NCBI GenBank assembly: GCA_035079385.1
Contig: JAVHKY010000053.1
Span: forward strand, 3,534,001 to 3,598,000
From: Aspidiotus rigidus
Taxonomy: Eukaryota; Arthropoda; Insecta; Hemiptera; Diaspididae
DNA: 64,000 nucleotides
Direction: 5' to 3'
The notes below the pieces were generated by a model that saw only the letters and a program-made list of their open reading frames with translations, did not search any database and was not told where the DNA came from. The position numbers and the translations under genes were made by a program. Positions 49,937 through 60,633 of the stretch are shown here, in pieces (position 1 is the stretch's first letter; the number at the start of each line of letters is the position of its first letter).

Positions 49937-50122
49937 TATTGAAAAAGGGTTTTTCAATTGTACAAATCTACTTTATTAGTTGCTTTTACAAGAGTACTTT
50001 CGGGTGTTATCCCATCATCAATTGTGTCGCAACTGGAGAACAAGGCCTTAACCATGAGTTTTTATGGTATAACACTGTGATCTTATTGGCTATAACAATG
50101 CTGTGTTGTGATTGGTTCACTT
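49937..50122 (-). repeat. Left inverted terminal repeat of PLE copy 1
   Basis: On the minus strand this matches the 3' terminal region of the element (51468-51648) and copy 2 (about 60740-60925). It includes the CCAAT boxes, the degenerate TATA box (CATAAAAAC rather than TATAAAAAC) and a hammerhead-like motif. The junction with the RT frame lies within GGTTCACTT, shared by both sides. Confidence 0.9.
49979..50033 (-). ncRNA. Hammerhead-ribozyme-like motif, core mutated
   Basis: On the minus strand: outer stem I GTTGC/GCAAC, inner ACAA/TTGT, core TTGATGA (canonical CTGATGA), stem II GGG/CCC, GAAA, palindromic stem III AGTACT, then the cleavage C. The core C at 50021 (minus strand) has become T, a change at an invariant hammerhead position, so self-cleavage is expected to be lost or very weak. 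Confidence 0.7.
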
Positions 50123-50942
50123 TGATGTGACTAATATGTTTGGTACCATACCAAAGGAGGAACTTCTCATTCTGCTCAAAAACAGCAGATACCATGGGAA
50201 CCCCGATGGGTCGAAGTACGCCAACATAGCGGAGGAGATCTTGAGTCAGAGCTACTGCCGCTTCAATAACAGGTTCTACAGTCAGGAAAGGGGACTTGCG
50301 ATGGGATCACCGCTGTCACCAATACTGGCGGAGATATTCAAGAATGATATGGAAAACAAGATATTGAAGGGCAGCAAGTTCAGAAACTCGATCAAACACT
50401 GGGCCAGATAATATGTAGATGATATCCTTATTGTGTGGTCAGGCACTGATAGACAGGTGGATCTATTCCTTTCAGAAATGAACGCGATGAATGAGAGCAT
50501 CAAATTCACAGTGGAAAAAGGCAATGACACCATCAACTATTTGGACCTTACACTCACAATGGAGAACAATAGGATAGAATACAAAATCTGCAGGAAGCCG
50601 ACGCATACTGACACCATCATCCCAAATGACTCCTACCACCACCCCAGGCACAAGTTAGCGGCAATCCAGAACTACTGCTATCGGGCAATTTCTATCCTCA
50701 AGAACAACGAAGAGAAGAGGAAAGAGATCGAGATGGTAAAGCAGATCGCAGAAGCCAATGGCTACCGCAGATGTGTGGTGGAGGGAGTCTTTGGGAAAAT
50801 GGAAATAAAGAAAGGAGCCCATGATAGCATAGTGAGAAAGTACTCCGGATCGATACCATATATAGGAAAGTACACAAACAAGGTGATAAAGGCGTTCAAT
50901 GGCTACGATGTGAATGTGGGTATCCAGAATAACAACCCATAG
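50112..50942 (+). pseudogene. Penelope-like reverse transcriptase, 5'-truncated
   Basis: Telomerase-related PLE reverse transcriptases prime on target DNA. This frame starts inside motif A (VHFDVTNMFGTIP, with the catalytic Asp), continues with GLAMGSPLSPILAEIF (motif B), then YVDDILIVW (motif C, the catalytic Asp pair), and ends TAG at 50942 after a thumb-like region with HTDTIIPNDSYHHPRHK. The N-terminal third is missing. A three-base TAA insertion (50409-50411) just before YVDD gives an in-frame stop. The next domain lies in another frame. Confidence 0.9.
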
Positions 50943-50949
50943 TGAAGAG

Positions 50950-51340
50950 AATCAGCAATGACCAGACGGAACAAAAGGACTAGGGAAGCTTGAGCGGAGT
51001 GTACAAGCTCAGTTGTGAACAGTGCGAGGGGATCTATATCGGTGAGACTGGGAGAAAGTTTGAGATCAGGAGAAAGGAGCACAAAACGTCGAGGGAGAAA
51101 GAAGATGGCAAGTCACTGTTTGGGAAACACTGTAACGAGGAAAACCACGATGGAGAGGGAATATTTGAAATCATACACGTAGAGAATCGCTCAAAGAGAA
51201 GAAAACTCTGGGAACAAATGGAGACTGCAAAAGCCAAGAGGAAGAAAGCCTGCCTCTCGAACAATGTAATCACATTTGACAGCGAAAAATTATTCGGTCT
51301 GGTGATTCGACGAGAGAAGAAGAACGGAACCAACCAATGA
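50950..51340 (+). pseudogene. GIY-YIG endonuclease domain of PLE copy 1
   Basis: GIY-YIG nucleases of EN(+) Penelope elements nick the target. Visible features are GVYKLSCEQCEGIYIGETGR (GIY and YIG elements with the Cys-x2-Cys found in PLEs), the catalytic Arg region KFEIRRKEHK, and later FGKHC and the ENHDGEG acidic segment. It ends TGA at 51340. In copy 1 an AAG codon near the linker is TAG (50981), just before the domain. The domain lies in the -1 frame relative to the RT, as it does in copy 2. Confidence 0.9.
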
Positions 51341-51467
51341 GACGGCAGGAATCCAGGTAGCCAATAGAAACGCAGCATTTAGGACAATATATTGAACCAA
51401 TCACAAAGCAGTATATTTTAGCCAATAAGAATACAATGTCATATTATTGTAAGAATAAGTTTCTAAG

Positions 51468-51648
51468 AAGTGAACCAATCACAACACAGCATTGTTATAG
51501 CGAATAAGATCATAGTGTTGTACTATAAAAACTCATGGTTAAGGCCTTGTTCTCCAGTTGCGACACAACTGTTGATGGGATAACACCCGAAAGTACTCTT
51601 GTAAAAGCAACTAATAAAGTAGATTTGTACAATTGAAAAACCTTTTTT
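51468..51648 (+). repeat. Right terminal repeat of PLE copy 1
   Basis: This has the same sequence as the left arm in inverted orientation, with CCAAT boxes, ACTATAAAAACTCATGG and a hammerhead-like segment. It stops at CCTTTTTT next to the target duplication, 46 bases short of the left arm. Confidence 0.88.
51557..51611 (+). ncRNA. Hammerhead-ribozyme-like motif, core mutated
   Basis: GTTGC, then ACAA, core CTGTTGA (51569-51575; canonical CTGATGA), GGG/CCC stem II, GAAA, AGTACT, C, TTGT, and GCAAC. The invariant core A is changed to T, so cleavage is expected to be impaired. All pairing stems are kept. Confidence 0.7.
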
Positions 51649-52404
51649 CAATGTTACAAAACACGCAGGACCTTCTCCTGGACCACTGGTTAGGAATCAC
51701 TGTTCTAAAAGCTCATCTTTCTCTTCTCAGTACAGATTAATCGCCCAATGACGTCATCATTCTGTGACTTGGTATCGCTTGTAACCTTGATGTAACCGAA
51801 ACAAATGGTAGATGTTGTATAGTTATCTTGTACAACGTGGTACACAACTCACGACCTTCCAGTGGACCACTGGTAGGGAATCTTTGCTTTAGAAGCTCAT
51901 CTTTCTCTTCTAAGTATAGATAAATTACCCAGTGACGTCATCATTCTGTGAATTAGTATCGCTTTTAACTTGATATAACTGAGACGAAAAAAGTAGGTAT
52001 TGTGAAGTTACCTTGTACGATGTTGCGCGGACCACCGGTTGGGCACCACTGCTCTAGGATCCCATTTTTTCTCTTAAGTATAGATTAATCATCCAATGAG
52101 GTCATCATTCTGTGAGTTGGTATCCGTCTTGACCTTGATATTCTGAGATTGGAAAACTATTTTGTAGTGTCGCAAAGACTTGTATGAGTATAATTCAAGA
52201 GCTCCCACCTCCTTTGAGTTTTACGTTCGAGAAAAACTGACCAACTATTGATGCATTGGAGAAAACCAAGTGAAAATATAATTTGTACCAAAAGTAGTTT
52301 TTTTAAAATCTTGCAAGCTCTAGAATCTGTTTTTTTACCTTGCTTGCGTGTTCGAAGTAAGTTGATCACTCAATGACGTCATCATTCTGTGAGCTGGTAT
52401 TACT

Positions 52405-53445
52405 CTGAATCTTGATATTTTCCGTCAATTTTTGAACTATCACTGTGCTGTCAAATTACTCGCGTTAGAGATGGACTGTAACTCAATAAATCGTTTGATC
52501 TTGTCATACCTCTTCACACGGACCACTACGAACGTTAAATTTGAATATTCAGAAAGCGACTTACATAGACAGTGTCGAGGATCGACAACGCTGATATTGA
52601 AGACGTCTTGTTTAGTTGAAATGTCAAATTCCTTTAATTCATACAAATATATCTGCTGAGCCAATAATTTTAACCAACTTTTCATTTTGATGATCTGACC
52701 CGCGGCCTGTACTCTGGACTCGACCATTACCACGACCACACTTTCCAAACTTGAGAAGTATTTCTCATTAAACCTACTAGTATGTAACCAAAATGGGGCC
52801 AACCTTTGCGAATATTCATTAAACTGTAGCGAGCAGAATCATTTCTTGATCGGCTGGACAACTCAACGCTGGAAACTGGCCATTTTCTAAATTTGGTACC
52901 CGACGACTAGCGGTTGGGACTGGGATCGCCTGTACCCGAAGTTGGTTGTGTTTTGTGTACATTCTTTAAATGATCACGATTAGGTAGTTTTCAAGGTGTT
53001 CTGAATTCAAGAGAACAGTAGTTTAAACTTAATGATCGCTCTTGTCCAGGAACTTAACCTAAGACTAGAGACTAACGGAAAAATATTTGACCTGAATTCC
53101 TGTAAGAAAGGGGTCTGACGTTATCCGGTGGACTCGAGAAAACATTGAAGATCTGGTGGCTTTTCTGAAAGGGAGTATGACATAATTGAAAGTAATCTAG
53201 AAATACTCGACTGAGGTAACTGAATCATCATCAGAGAGACAAAAAAATATTCCAAGTACCGAGGACTTCGAAAATTTCGATTCAAATCCTTCCAAGTGAT
53301 TTCGAGCTGACAAATCTCATCGACACTTCCTCTGTGCTGTTTTTAAACCTGCCATTTCTGTATAAGCGAGTAAGTCGCGAAACTATTCCTATCTCTTTCT
53401 CTCTCTCCCCTCCCCACTCAAACCACAGTCAGGTTTTTTTCTAAA
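52405..53445. other. No gene seen
   Basis: Unique-looking AT-rich DNA after the tandem array. Open frames of 75-120 codons on opposite strands at 52432-52802 overlap each other and have no domain. Confidence 0.45.
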
Positions 53446-53449
53446 ACAC

Positions 53450-54560
53450 TGCTAAAGTCAACCACGCTAGTCGGTATCTTCGGGTAGCTGCAGCTTTCGA
53501 GTCCTCGGCTGCGTCACGAACCCACTTTTTGAACTTTGTCGCGGTAATCTCGGTTCGTGGCTGGTACTGTTCGTTGCAAACCTCGTGTATGGAAAAATCC
53601 GCGAATGTATTCCCGCGAGATGAAGGTAATAACACGCGCGAATAAAAACTTAGTAATCCGTGACAATGTCAAAACTACCGGGAGTCTTCGCCATTCTTTC
53701 GTCTGTACGCGCGTACACGTACAGTACTTACCGCGTTTCAAATTAAGTGTAAACTACAGCGGCAAGCACGTCTATAAAGATTTTTGTCGGGAGTAAATTA
53801 TCAAACGAGCCCCTCCGAAATTATGTCTTAAATAAAACTGAGAAGACGTCGTTTAGTAAGGGATTTCCGCGTGAAGTTCGGTTGTCATTGCTTCGATGAA
53901 CGAGCGAGGTCGAAGAAAGACGTAGTAAAGTTGTACGACATGGCAATTTTCTATGTATAATTTTTATTCCGGCACATCGGGCCGTAGGAAAAAGGAACAA
54001 CGAGAGGACGAATTGCGTATATATTAGGCTGCATATACTTGGAGCATCCTGCGCCGCGTATTCGCCAACTTGTTGCTTACATTATTTATGTTCACTTGTA
54101 AACTTCTGGTACAGTGCACTTCGCTAAATTACGGGACGTATTCCACACCGCGTCGACGACTGGTCCATTCGTCTCTTTCTCGCACAGTGGTGTGGCGCGT
54201 GTATGAGAGCAGGGCTTACGACGTGCCAAAACTTTCGGCGTATCTGCCTGGCGCTCGTTCGCCCGCGCCGCTACCATCGTCGCCGTACGTACGAACGAAC
54301 ATAAGAAACGGCAGTAATGAAGCTTTAAAACATTAATGAGCGAATCGCTTTAACATTCAGGTATACCGACGAGAAGTTTACGATTTGTAAACTGTAATTT
54401 TAAAGTTTTCGCGTTACGCCGCCGCGTCGCTATGTGCGAATGAAAATGTTACCCGTGGGCATGAATTTTACTTTTGAGAAAATCCGCGCGCGGCAAACTG
54501 TAACATCATCTCGGAGACGCTGAGTGGTGCAGCCGGGTGTCGAGTACATGCCGGTCCCGC
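53450..54560. other. CpG-rich patch, possible regulatory DNA
   Basis: GC and CpG are clearly higher than in the surroundings (for example CGCGCCGCTACCATCGTCGC near 54265). Short open frames occur on both strands, including a charged minus-strand frame at 53441-53635, but none has a recognisable domain. Such patches in insect DNA often mark promoters or conserved enhancers; that is inference only. Confidence 0.3.
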
Positions 54561-55900
54561 AGCAAAATAATATATAAGCTGTATATACAGAAGAGCACTA
54601 TCGAGAAGTTTCGCAATTTATTACTCGCGTATACCTTCAGTCCCTCGTAGGTAGAGCATTGCTTGATTACCGAGGTGCTGCTGTGCTTCTCTTGAAATTT
54701 GTATATCGAAAGTTGCATGCATACATTTTCATTGTGCGAACGTCTTCCGTTTCCGATACGTTTAAAACGGATCTTGCGAATGTATATATAACTTAATCGA
54801 GAAATTATGAAGTATTGGAACAAACCAGTGTGAGGAGTTGAGATTTGGAGAACTGGTAACCATAAGTGAGACTCAGTTCGTGCGTGACGAATTAATGACG
54901 CGTTTCGTAAGAGGTAAAATCAGCCATTATGTAAACGTACAATGTATCGAAGTATATTTTTGTGGTATGAAGTTGGAAGGAAACCCGTGCGCGGTAACGG
55001 TGGTTTCGTTATCGGAATAATTCGAGATGAATAGAACGTAAGGAAATACTCGTAGCGGAGAAATTTTCCGAACTCTTACTTCGCGTTCGTTTTCCGTGCT
55101 TTTCCTGTTCTGTGTACAGCAGAATGGGTTTTTGATCTAGTTTTCAAACTGTGCGCTGCTGCCATAACCGTTCGTTGTTGTAGTTTTGTCATTTTTTTCT
55201 GCTGTCGAGCCAGGATTTGGCGAGAGAGGAGTGGAGGTGTGTTTCTTCTTCAGTTTTGAACTATTTATATCGTCGCATATTCATGGCTGAGAAAATTTTG
55301 TTCTTGAGCGTATACATATAATACTTTGTCAAAACCGTCGAAGCGATTGGATTCATATGGATACATGATATTTTTCCACCCAACTTCTGTATGAAAATTT
55401 GAATAAAAAATTTTCCCTGGTATGGGATGACGTCATAAACCGTTCTCAAAAATGTTTAATGCTCTTCTCTGTGGGTATTCAAGAGAAAATTCTTCCCAAA
55501 TCTCATTCGAGCTGCAACTTCTACAAGCCTCTCTCTGAACGGCAATATTGTATTTATCAACCTTATTCAAGACTACGGCCCGTCTAATCTACCATAATGG
55601 TGATATTTTTGAAACTTGAGAATACTTTACGTGATGTGTCCTCTGTGACTTCGAGCTTGTATCTCAAAAGTGCAGACCATTTTTGAAAATCTTGAGGCGA
55701 CTAACTGATGGAAAGCGCTGCTCCATTTTGTCGAAAAAATTTCCCTAGTCTTCTGATGACGTCACAATCTGTGCTGGGATTTTTTCCGAGCGGTTCCCTT
55801 CATAAGGTTGACCTATTATTGTTTGAATACGGATACTGTCCGCGCTCATTGATTCATAATTTCTAATATCACTCGGTGTTTCAATAATCATTCGTCTGAG
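54561..55900. other. No gene seen
   Basis: A mix of CpG-containing and AT-rich sequence. Two similar blocks with GATGACGTCA (55427 and 55753), each preceded by AAAATTTCCCT/AAATTTTCCCT-type sequence, hint at a diverged repeat. No open frame with motifs. Confidence 0.45.
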
Positions 55901-55904
55901 CTTT

Positions 55905-56266
55905 GAGGGCGTCCATAAATTACGTGAGACTTTTTTGGGGGGAGGGGGGTGCCGATAAATCTCACGTAATTTTTTTCTCACACAAATACTTTCTAAAATA
56001 TTGCTAAACTGGCTTAAATTTAATAAAAACTAGTCCTTTTTGAATAGGTATAAAATGTGGTCAAGAAAATTACGTTTTTTTTAAATGGATAAACGCGATT
56101 AAGCACAGATAAACGTATTTAAAGCAAAAATACACATTTCGAAAAATCTCACGCGAGATAAGAGGGAGGAGGGAGGGGGTTAAGGCAAATCTTACGATAT
56201 CTCACCAGGGGAGGAAGGGGGTTGAAAAATTACAAAAATCGCTTCACGTAATTTATGGACGCCCCC
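55905..56266. mobile_element. PIF/Harbinger-like MITE, second copy
   Basis: It shares ends (GAGGGCGTCCATAAATTACG at the left, CGTAATTTATGGACGCCCCC at the right) and interior (TTAATAAAAACTAGTCCTTT, GAATAGGTATAAAATGTG) with the element at 22492. The first G-run base is changed. No TTA duplication directly flanks this copy, in keeping with its rearranged setting. Confidence 0.8.
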
Positions 56267-56267
56267 A

Positions 56268-56464
56268 ATTATGAAACGTTGGATCGAGCTGTTCATGTTC
56301 GTTTCTTAGTAGAAGAGTTCAAGACTTATTTGAGAAGATGGTGGGCCAGACTATTTAGATTATGAGTTGTATTCCACAGATACCCAGGGGTAAATATTAC
56401 AGTGCTATCCCGAAGTTAGAAGAATGAAGATTAATATTATAAGAGCGCTTAATGATAAGTTCAG
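56268..56464 (+). repeat. Second copy of the 25174-25372 repeat, between MITE ends
   Basis: It begins ATTATGAAACGTTGGATCGA straight after the MITE end and is nearly identical to 25174-25372, with a 3-base deletion and scattered substitutions. It is followed at once by the right half of another MITE copy. Confidence 0.85.
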
Positions 56465-56466
56465 AG

Positions 56467-56594
56467 CGATTAAGCACAGATAAACGTATTTAAAGCAAAA
56501 ATACACATTTCGAAAAATCTCACGATATCTCAACAAGGGGGAAGGGGGGCCGAAAAATCGCAAAAATTGCCTCACGTAATTTATGGACGCCCCC
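56467..56594. mobile_element. Right-hand part of a third PIF/Harbinger-like MITE
   Basis: From CGATTAAGCACAGATAAACG to CGTAATTTATGGACGCCCC this equals the right part of the 55905 copy. The left end is missing and is replaced by the repeat before it. Confidence 0.8.
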
Positions 56595-56599
56595 TTTGC

Positions 56600-59595
56600 T
56601 GTTTGGAAACGACTATTGGGTATTATTAAATGGCTCAACTATTTGGGATGTTTAGGTTTCCTCCTTTCGTACAAGTTCTTCAATTTTACACCTATATTTC
56701 TCGCCTTATCCCTGAATGTTTGAATTATATTGAAACACTTGGAACAGATAAAAGTCGAACAATGCGTAAAGAAAATGTGGAACATCCTGTCTGAGGCTAA
56801 AGAAATCTATGGAAATGATGGAGATGTCCACCTATTCTGGTACCTAGTTGATCCCAATTTCAAAAACTTTCGGGTTTTTTGGCTCATAATTCCAGAGTTA
56901 TTACCTGGTGGAAAACGTTGATGAGTAGAGGATTTTGGTTAATTGGAAAATGGTCAAAAAAGTGTACTTCGGCCTCCGACCATATACATGCTATACTGAT
57001 GAGAACGTGATCAGCTGATTACTTCGAAGTACTACTTTTTGGTGCTGTATTTGTCTCTTTCGATTTCTTTAATGTTCCTACCAGTATGTGTCTATGTAAT
57101 ATACGGTCCAGGCTCTTCTGGACTGAGCTTCGTCTATATACCGCAATGTTAAACGAGCGTGGAAACATGTGTAGCGCGGGTGAGTGCGCGGAGGAGTAAC
57201 AGCTTCTCCTCCCTCCGCAATCAACCGCGTCGCCTATGTTGAGTCCTCCGCATCTTATTTTCTGATCATATCTTTCCACGGGTAAACGTCGTCTTAGCTC
57301 AGTCCATAAGAGGTATATAGTCGAAGGGTCCAGGCCTTCGGGAAGTACGTACTCCAAGAATAGGCCGGCTAATTATCTCATAGAGGAAATTATGCACTGC
57401 AGAATAAAGACTCGGACTCGAGTGTGTGGATTCCACCTTCGATAAGTGGATAGTTTCGGCACCAGTGGCAGTCCAGGTTTATGCATATGCTTGTAATTGT
57501 GAAGAAAATCGAGTCCCGTCACCTCAAAAAAAGAAAAACCCACAACTTCGTTGTTCCATATTGCAACCCTATGCTCACGATATAACTGAGAAATCTGAAA
57601 CTCGACTTGAAGATGTGATGGATTAGTGACTAGTTTTTATCGGCAGAGCCTGAAATGTCGAGGTTTAGAACATTCTGGTTCGACTCTTACGTTGGATCAT
57701 ACTTCTGTGAACCCAAATTTGCGAGGTATACGTCAACATCGCGTATCCGTTTCATTTTTGATTTGAAACATGTGTTAACCAAGAAGTGAAAAATGGTGTG
57801 AAGAGATCGTATTTCTTTCTTCACTCGGCTTCCGGTTGTTGGTCCTCAGTTTGTGTGTTGTACCTCTTCGCGCGCGGATTCTTCTAATCTATGATCCCTT
57901 GCCTGTGCTTCGTTTATCACGAGGACTGCAGAGAACGGAATGTTACCGTATACGATTTTAATCTTATACCGAAAGTCGTATTTCATTATTTCACAAATGA
58001 ATGGCAAATAATAACCAATTTCGCGAAATAAAAAGTGAGTCCACAAATGGGTGAAACTGGCGGCAGGGAAGAGGAGGGGGAAAAAGTTAATCGAAAAGTA
58101 TTGTGGGCGGTAAATATTATACGAAGGTTGAATGTTCGAAGGAAGGATAGGGGTGCATATCTCGGTATCGTGTACGAAAGAAGATGGGCTTTCGACTAAC
58201 GCGCGCGGTAAAACACCCTGTTTAATTACAAAATATACGGTTCGTGCCCAAGCATAATAATTCCCTTGTTATGAACGAGTTTCTATTTCCCGTAACCGGG
58301 GCGCGTGAAGGCCCGAACGGTTGGGTCGATTTTATTTCGCATTTATACTCGTAAACCACGTATACTGTACACATTTTTGCTCGGTGTTTGTGTAAATGTG
58401 TATATATACAGTATGCACTACACTGTGTACACAGTAGTGTAGCTTATTTAGTGAAGAGCGGCGAGAGACCCAGGTGACGTTTGCGTTCCATCACTCATCC
58501 CTTATACGAAAATTCGAACCCTGACCCCTTGCTGATCCGTCGTTTTGCCTTTAGCCTTTTTTTATTTCTCTCTTTCTCTCTCTCTCTTTCTAACCCTCTT
58601 ACACGTTCAGTGATACGTAAAATCGGTGTCCTCTCACTTGTCAGACCGCGAGAAACTATGAATAATTTTTTTTTATTAACATTTTTTACGTACATGGTAT
58701 GAGAGCTCACATGTTGGACTGCTGTGCATATTTTTTCGCGTGAACCATTTGCTCTTGTGTCGGTGTAATATCGATTCTCCATTCGAGAGTCGAAAAAGGA
58801 TATTTATCGTGTAGAACGAACGAAATGGAAGGGAGTGAAACAGTGAGAAGGAGGAACGTAATTAGTAATTACGTTGTTCACGACCTTTTTGCAGTTAATT
58901 TTCCTTGTTGCGCGCCATAAGGTTGCCGATAGTGTTTCTTTGGTTTATTATTGTTTATCGCGTCGCTATAATTTCTGTTTAGACGCTATTATAATGTATA
59001 CGAAAATTGTGTACTTCATTCGTGCATAATATATACCGCCGTAGTCGCGGTGAAATATTTATGTAGTACATGTGATCAGTTATACGAGGGCAGTTTGTGA
59101 AAATTTACTCGTTCCAAAATGTAAATATCAACGCAAATTGCTAATATGTATTTTTTTTTTTTTTTTGCAATCGTCGAGGGTTGTTACAATATCGTCTGCA
59201 TGATGATGGGTGGAATGCGTCGTTAAGACGTGTTTTCGGAATCGGGGGGGGGGGGAAGTATTCGTATTTATCGAGAACGCTTTTAATTAAAAATACCTTC
59301 TGGAATTGATAAAAATTGAAAGTGATTATCATGTACTAGAAAAGGGGAGAAACTACAAAGTCGGTTGCTGCTCCCCTGACTTCTCGTTCAGTTGAAGAAC
59401 AATAATGCTTTGAAGATACGAGAAAGATGTTTATTTTTCTTGGCATGGAAGCTCGCCGCGCTGATCTGTCCTACGTAGGCTGTCTCTTTTCCAACGGCCT
59501 CTCTGATATCTTTTGTCATACTCTTTCATTTGTTTTTCCAAGAAGTCCTCGCTTCTTTCGTGAAACAGCTAAACAGCTTCTTCCAAGCTAGATTT
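56600..59595. other. No gene supported
   Basis: One minus-strand frame of 112 codons (57019-57357) and a + frame of 63 codons (56730-56921) look protein-like but cannot be assigned. CpG-rich patches lie at 57120-57300 and 57840-58480. A perfect 14-base palindrome ACTGTGTACACAGT is at 58422-58435. T-runs occur at 59152-59166 and a G-run at about 59244-59254. Confidence 0.4.
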
Positions 59596-59596
59596 T

Positions 59597-59824
59597 CAGG
59601 GTATCTACCGGGTCAATAAGTCCAATAAAAGTTCACTATTTCAAAAATGGTCCACTAAGTCAATAAAAGTCCATTAATGTTGATGCAAGTCCAATAAAAA
59701 TCAATAATCGAGAATTGAAAAAAGGTGTTTTTTTTCTTTTTTTTTTTTTTGTTAAATCAGATTTGCAACAAAAGGTCCAATAAAAGTCCAATATTTTTAA
59801 TTTTCAAATTTGATAGACACCCTG
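59597..59824. mobile_element. hAT-like MITE with CAGGGTATCTACC end
   Basis: CAGGGTATCTACC at the left mirrors GATAGACACCCTG at the right. The interior repeats GTCCAATAAAAGTCC-type phrases several times. Flanking 8-mers do not match clearly. The right end lies about ten bases from the truncated start of PLE copy 2. Confidence 0.6.
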
Positions 59825-59837
59825 ATTCTTAACTACA

Positions 59838-60218
59838 ATGGAGAACAATAGGATAGAATACAAAATCTACAGGAAGCCGACGCATACTGACACCATCATT
59901 CCAAATGACTCCTACCACCACCCCAGGCACAAGTTAGTGGCAATCCAGAACTACTGCTATCGGGCAATTTCTATCCTCAAGAACAATGAAGAGAAGAGGA
60001 AAGAGATAGTGAAGCAGATGTCAGAAGCCAATGGCTACCGCAGAAGTGTGGTGGAGGGAGTCTTTGGGAAAATGGAAACAAAGAAAGGAACCCATGATAG
60101 CATAGTGAGAAAGTACACCGGATCGATACCATATATAGGAAAGTACACAAACAAGGTGATAAAGGCGTTCAATGGCTACGATGTGAACGTGGGTATCCAC
60201 AATAACAACCCACGGTGA
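59838..60218 (+). pseudogene. PLE copy 2, C-terminal part of reverse transcriptase
   Basis: The frame opens at MENNRIEYKIYRKPTHTDTI and ends TGA at 60218 after NNNPR. It covers only the region after the catalytic motifs, so it has no polymerase activity. It lacks two codons (an EM pair) relative to copy 1 and ends at the same linker where the endonuclease continues in the -1 frame. Confidence 0.88.
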
Positions 60219-60613
60219 AGAGAATCAGCAATGACCAGACGGAACAAAAGGACAAGGAAAGCTTGAGCGGAGTGTACAAGCTCAGTTGTGAACAGTGCGA
60301 GGGGATCTATATCGGTGAGAATGGGAGAAAGTTTGAGATCAGGAGAAAGGAGCACAAAACGTCGAGGGAGAAAGAAGATGGCAAGTCACTGTTTGGGAAA
60401 CACTGTAACGAGGAAAAGCACGATGGAGAGGGAATGTTTGAAGTCATACACGTAGAGAATCGCACAAAAAGAACAAAACTCTGGGAACAAATGAAGATTG
60501 CAAAAGCCAAGAGGAAGAAAGCCTGCCTCTTGAACAATGTAATCACAATTGACAGCGAAAAATTATTCGGGCTGATGATTGGACGAGAGAAGAAGAACGG
60601 AACCAACCAATGA
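60215..60613 (+). pseudogene. PLE copy 2, GIY-YIG endonuclease domain
   Basis: From GTG at 60215 the frame stays open for 132 codons and contains GVYKLSCEQCEGIYIGENGR, KFEIRRKEHK and EKHDGEG, with no internal stop. YIGET is YIGEN here. The domain is intact as a frame but detached from a functional RT. Confidence 0.88.
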
Positions 60614-60633
60614 GATGGTAGGAGTCCAAGTAG

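Larger units (their letters stand above)
49891..51648 (+). mobile_element. Penelope-like retroelement, rearranged copy 1
   Basis: This PLE has a partial reverse transcriptase, a GIY-YIG endonuclease and terminal repeats in inverted orientation (49937-50122 against 51468-51648). A direct CAATGTTACAAA lies on both sides (49879-49890 and 51649-51660), best read as a 12-bp target duplication, though the first bases may overlap the element end. The RT begins abruptly at its motif A. The 5' part (the ADK block) is absent and is replaced by an inverted copy of the 3' end. The left arm also carries 46 bases (49891-49936) found at the far end of copy 2 but missing from the right end here. The copy is inactive: two in-frame stops and a frameshift. 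Confidence 0.9.
49640..52400 (+). repeat. Tandem repeat array (~165-185 bp units) hosting a PLE
   Basis: Units share TCTTCTAAGTATAGATTAAT, CAATGACGTCATCATTCTGT, GACTTGGTATCG, AACTGAGAC, AAAGTTATCTTGTACAATGT and GGACCACTGGT. The TGACGTCAT landmark falls at 51749, 51933, 52097 (TGAGGTCAT) and 52374. The PLE at 49891-51648 lies inside one unit, after TTATCTTGTACAATGTTACA, and the unit resumes beyond it with ACACGCAGGACC. Neighbouring units show what the empty site looks like. Confidence 0.8.

Noticed and set aside
57019..57357. 112-codon minus-strand frame in a CpG-rich patch
   Set aside because: Could be a genuine fragment but has no recognisable motif, start context or splice sites.
58422..58435. 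Perfect palindrome ACTGTGTACACAGT
   Set aside because: Single short palindrome in AT/GT-rich DNA; could be chance and has no associated feature.
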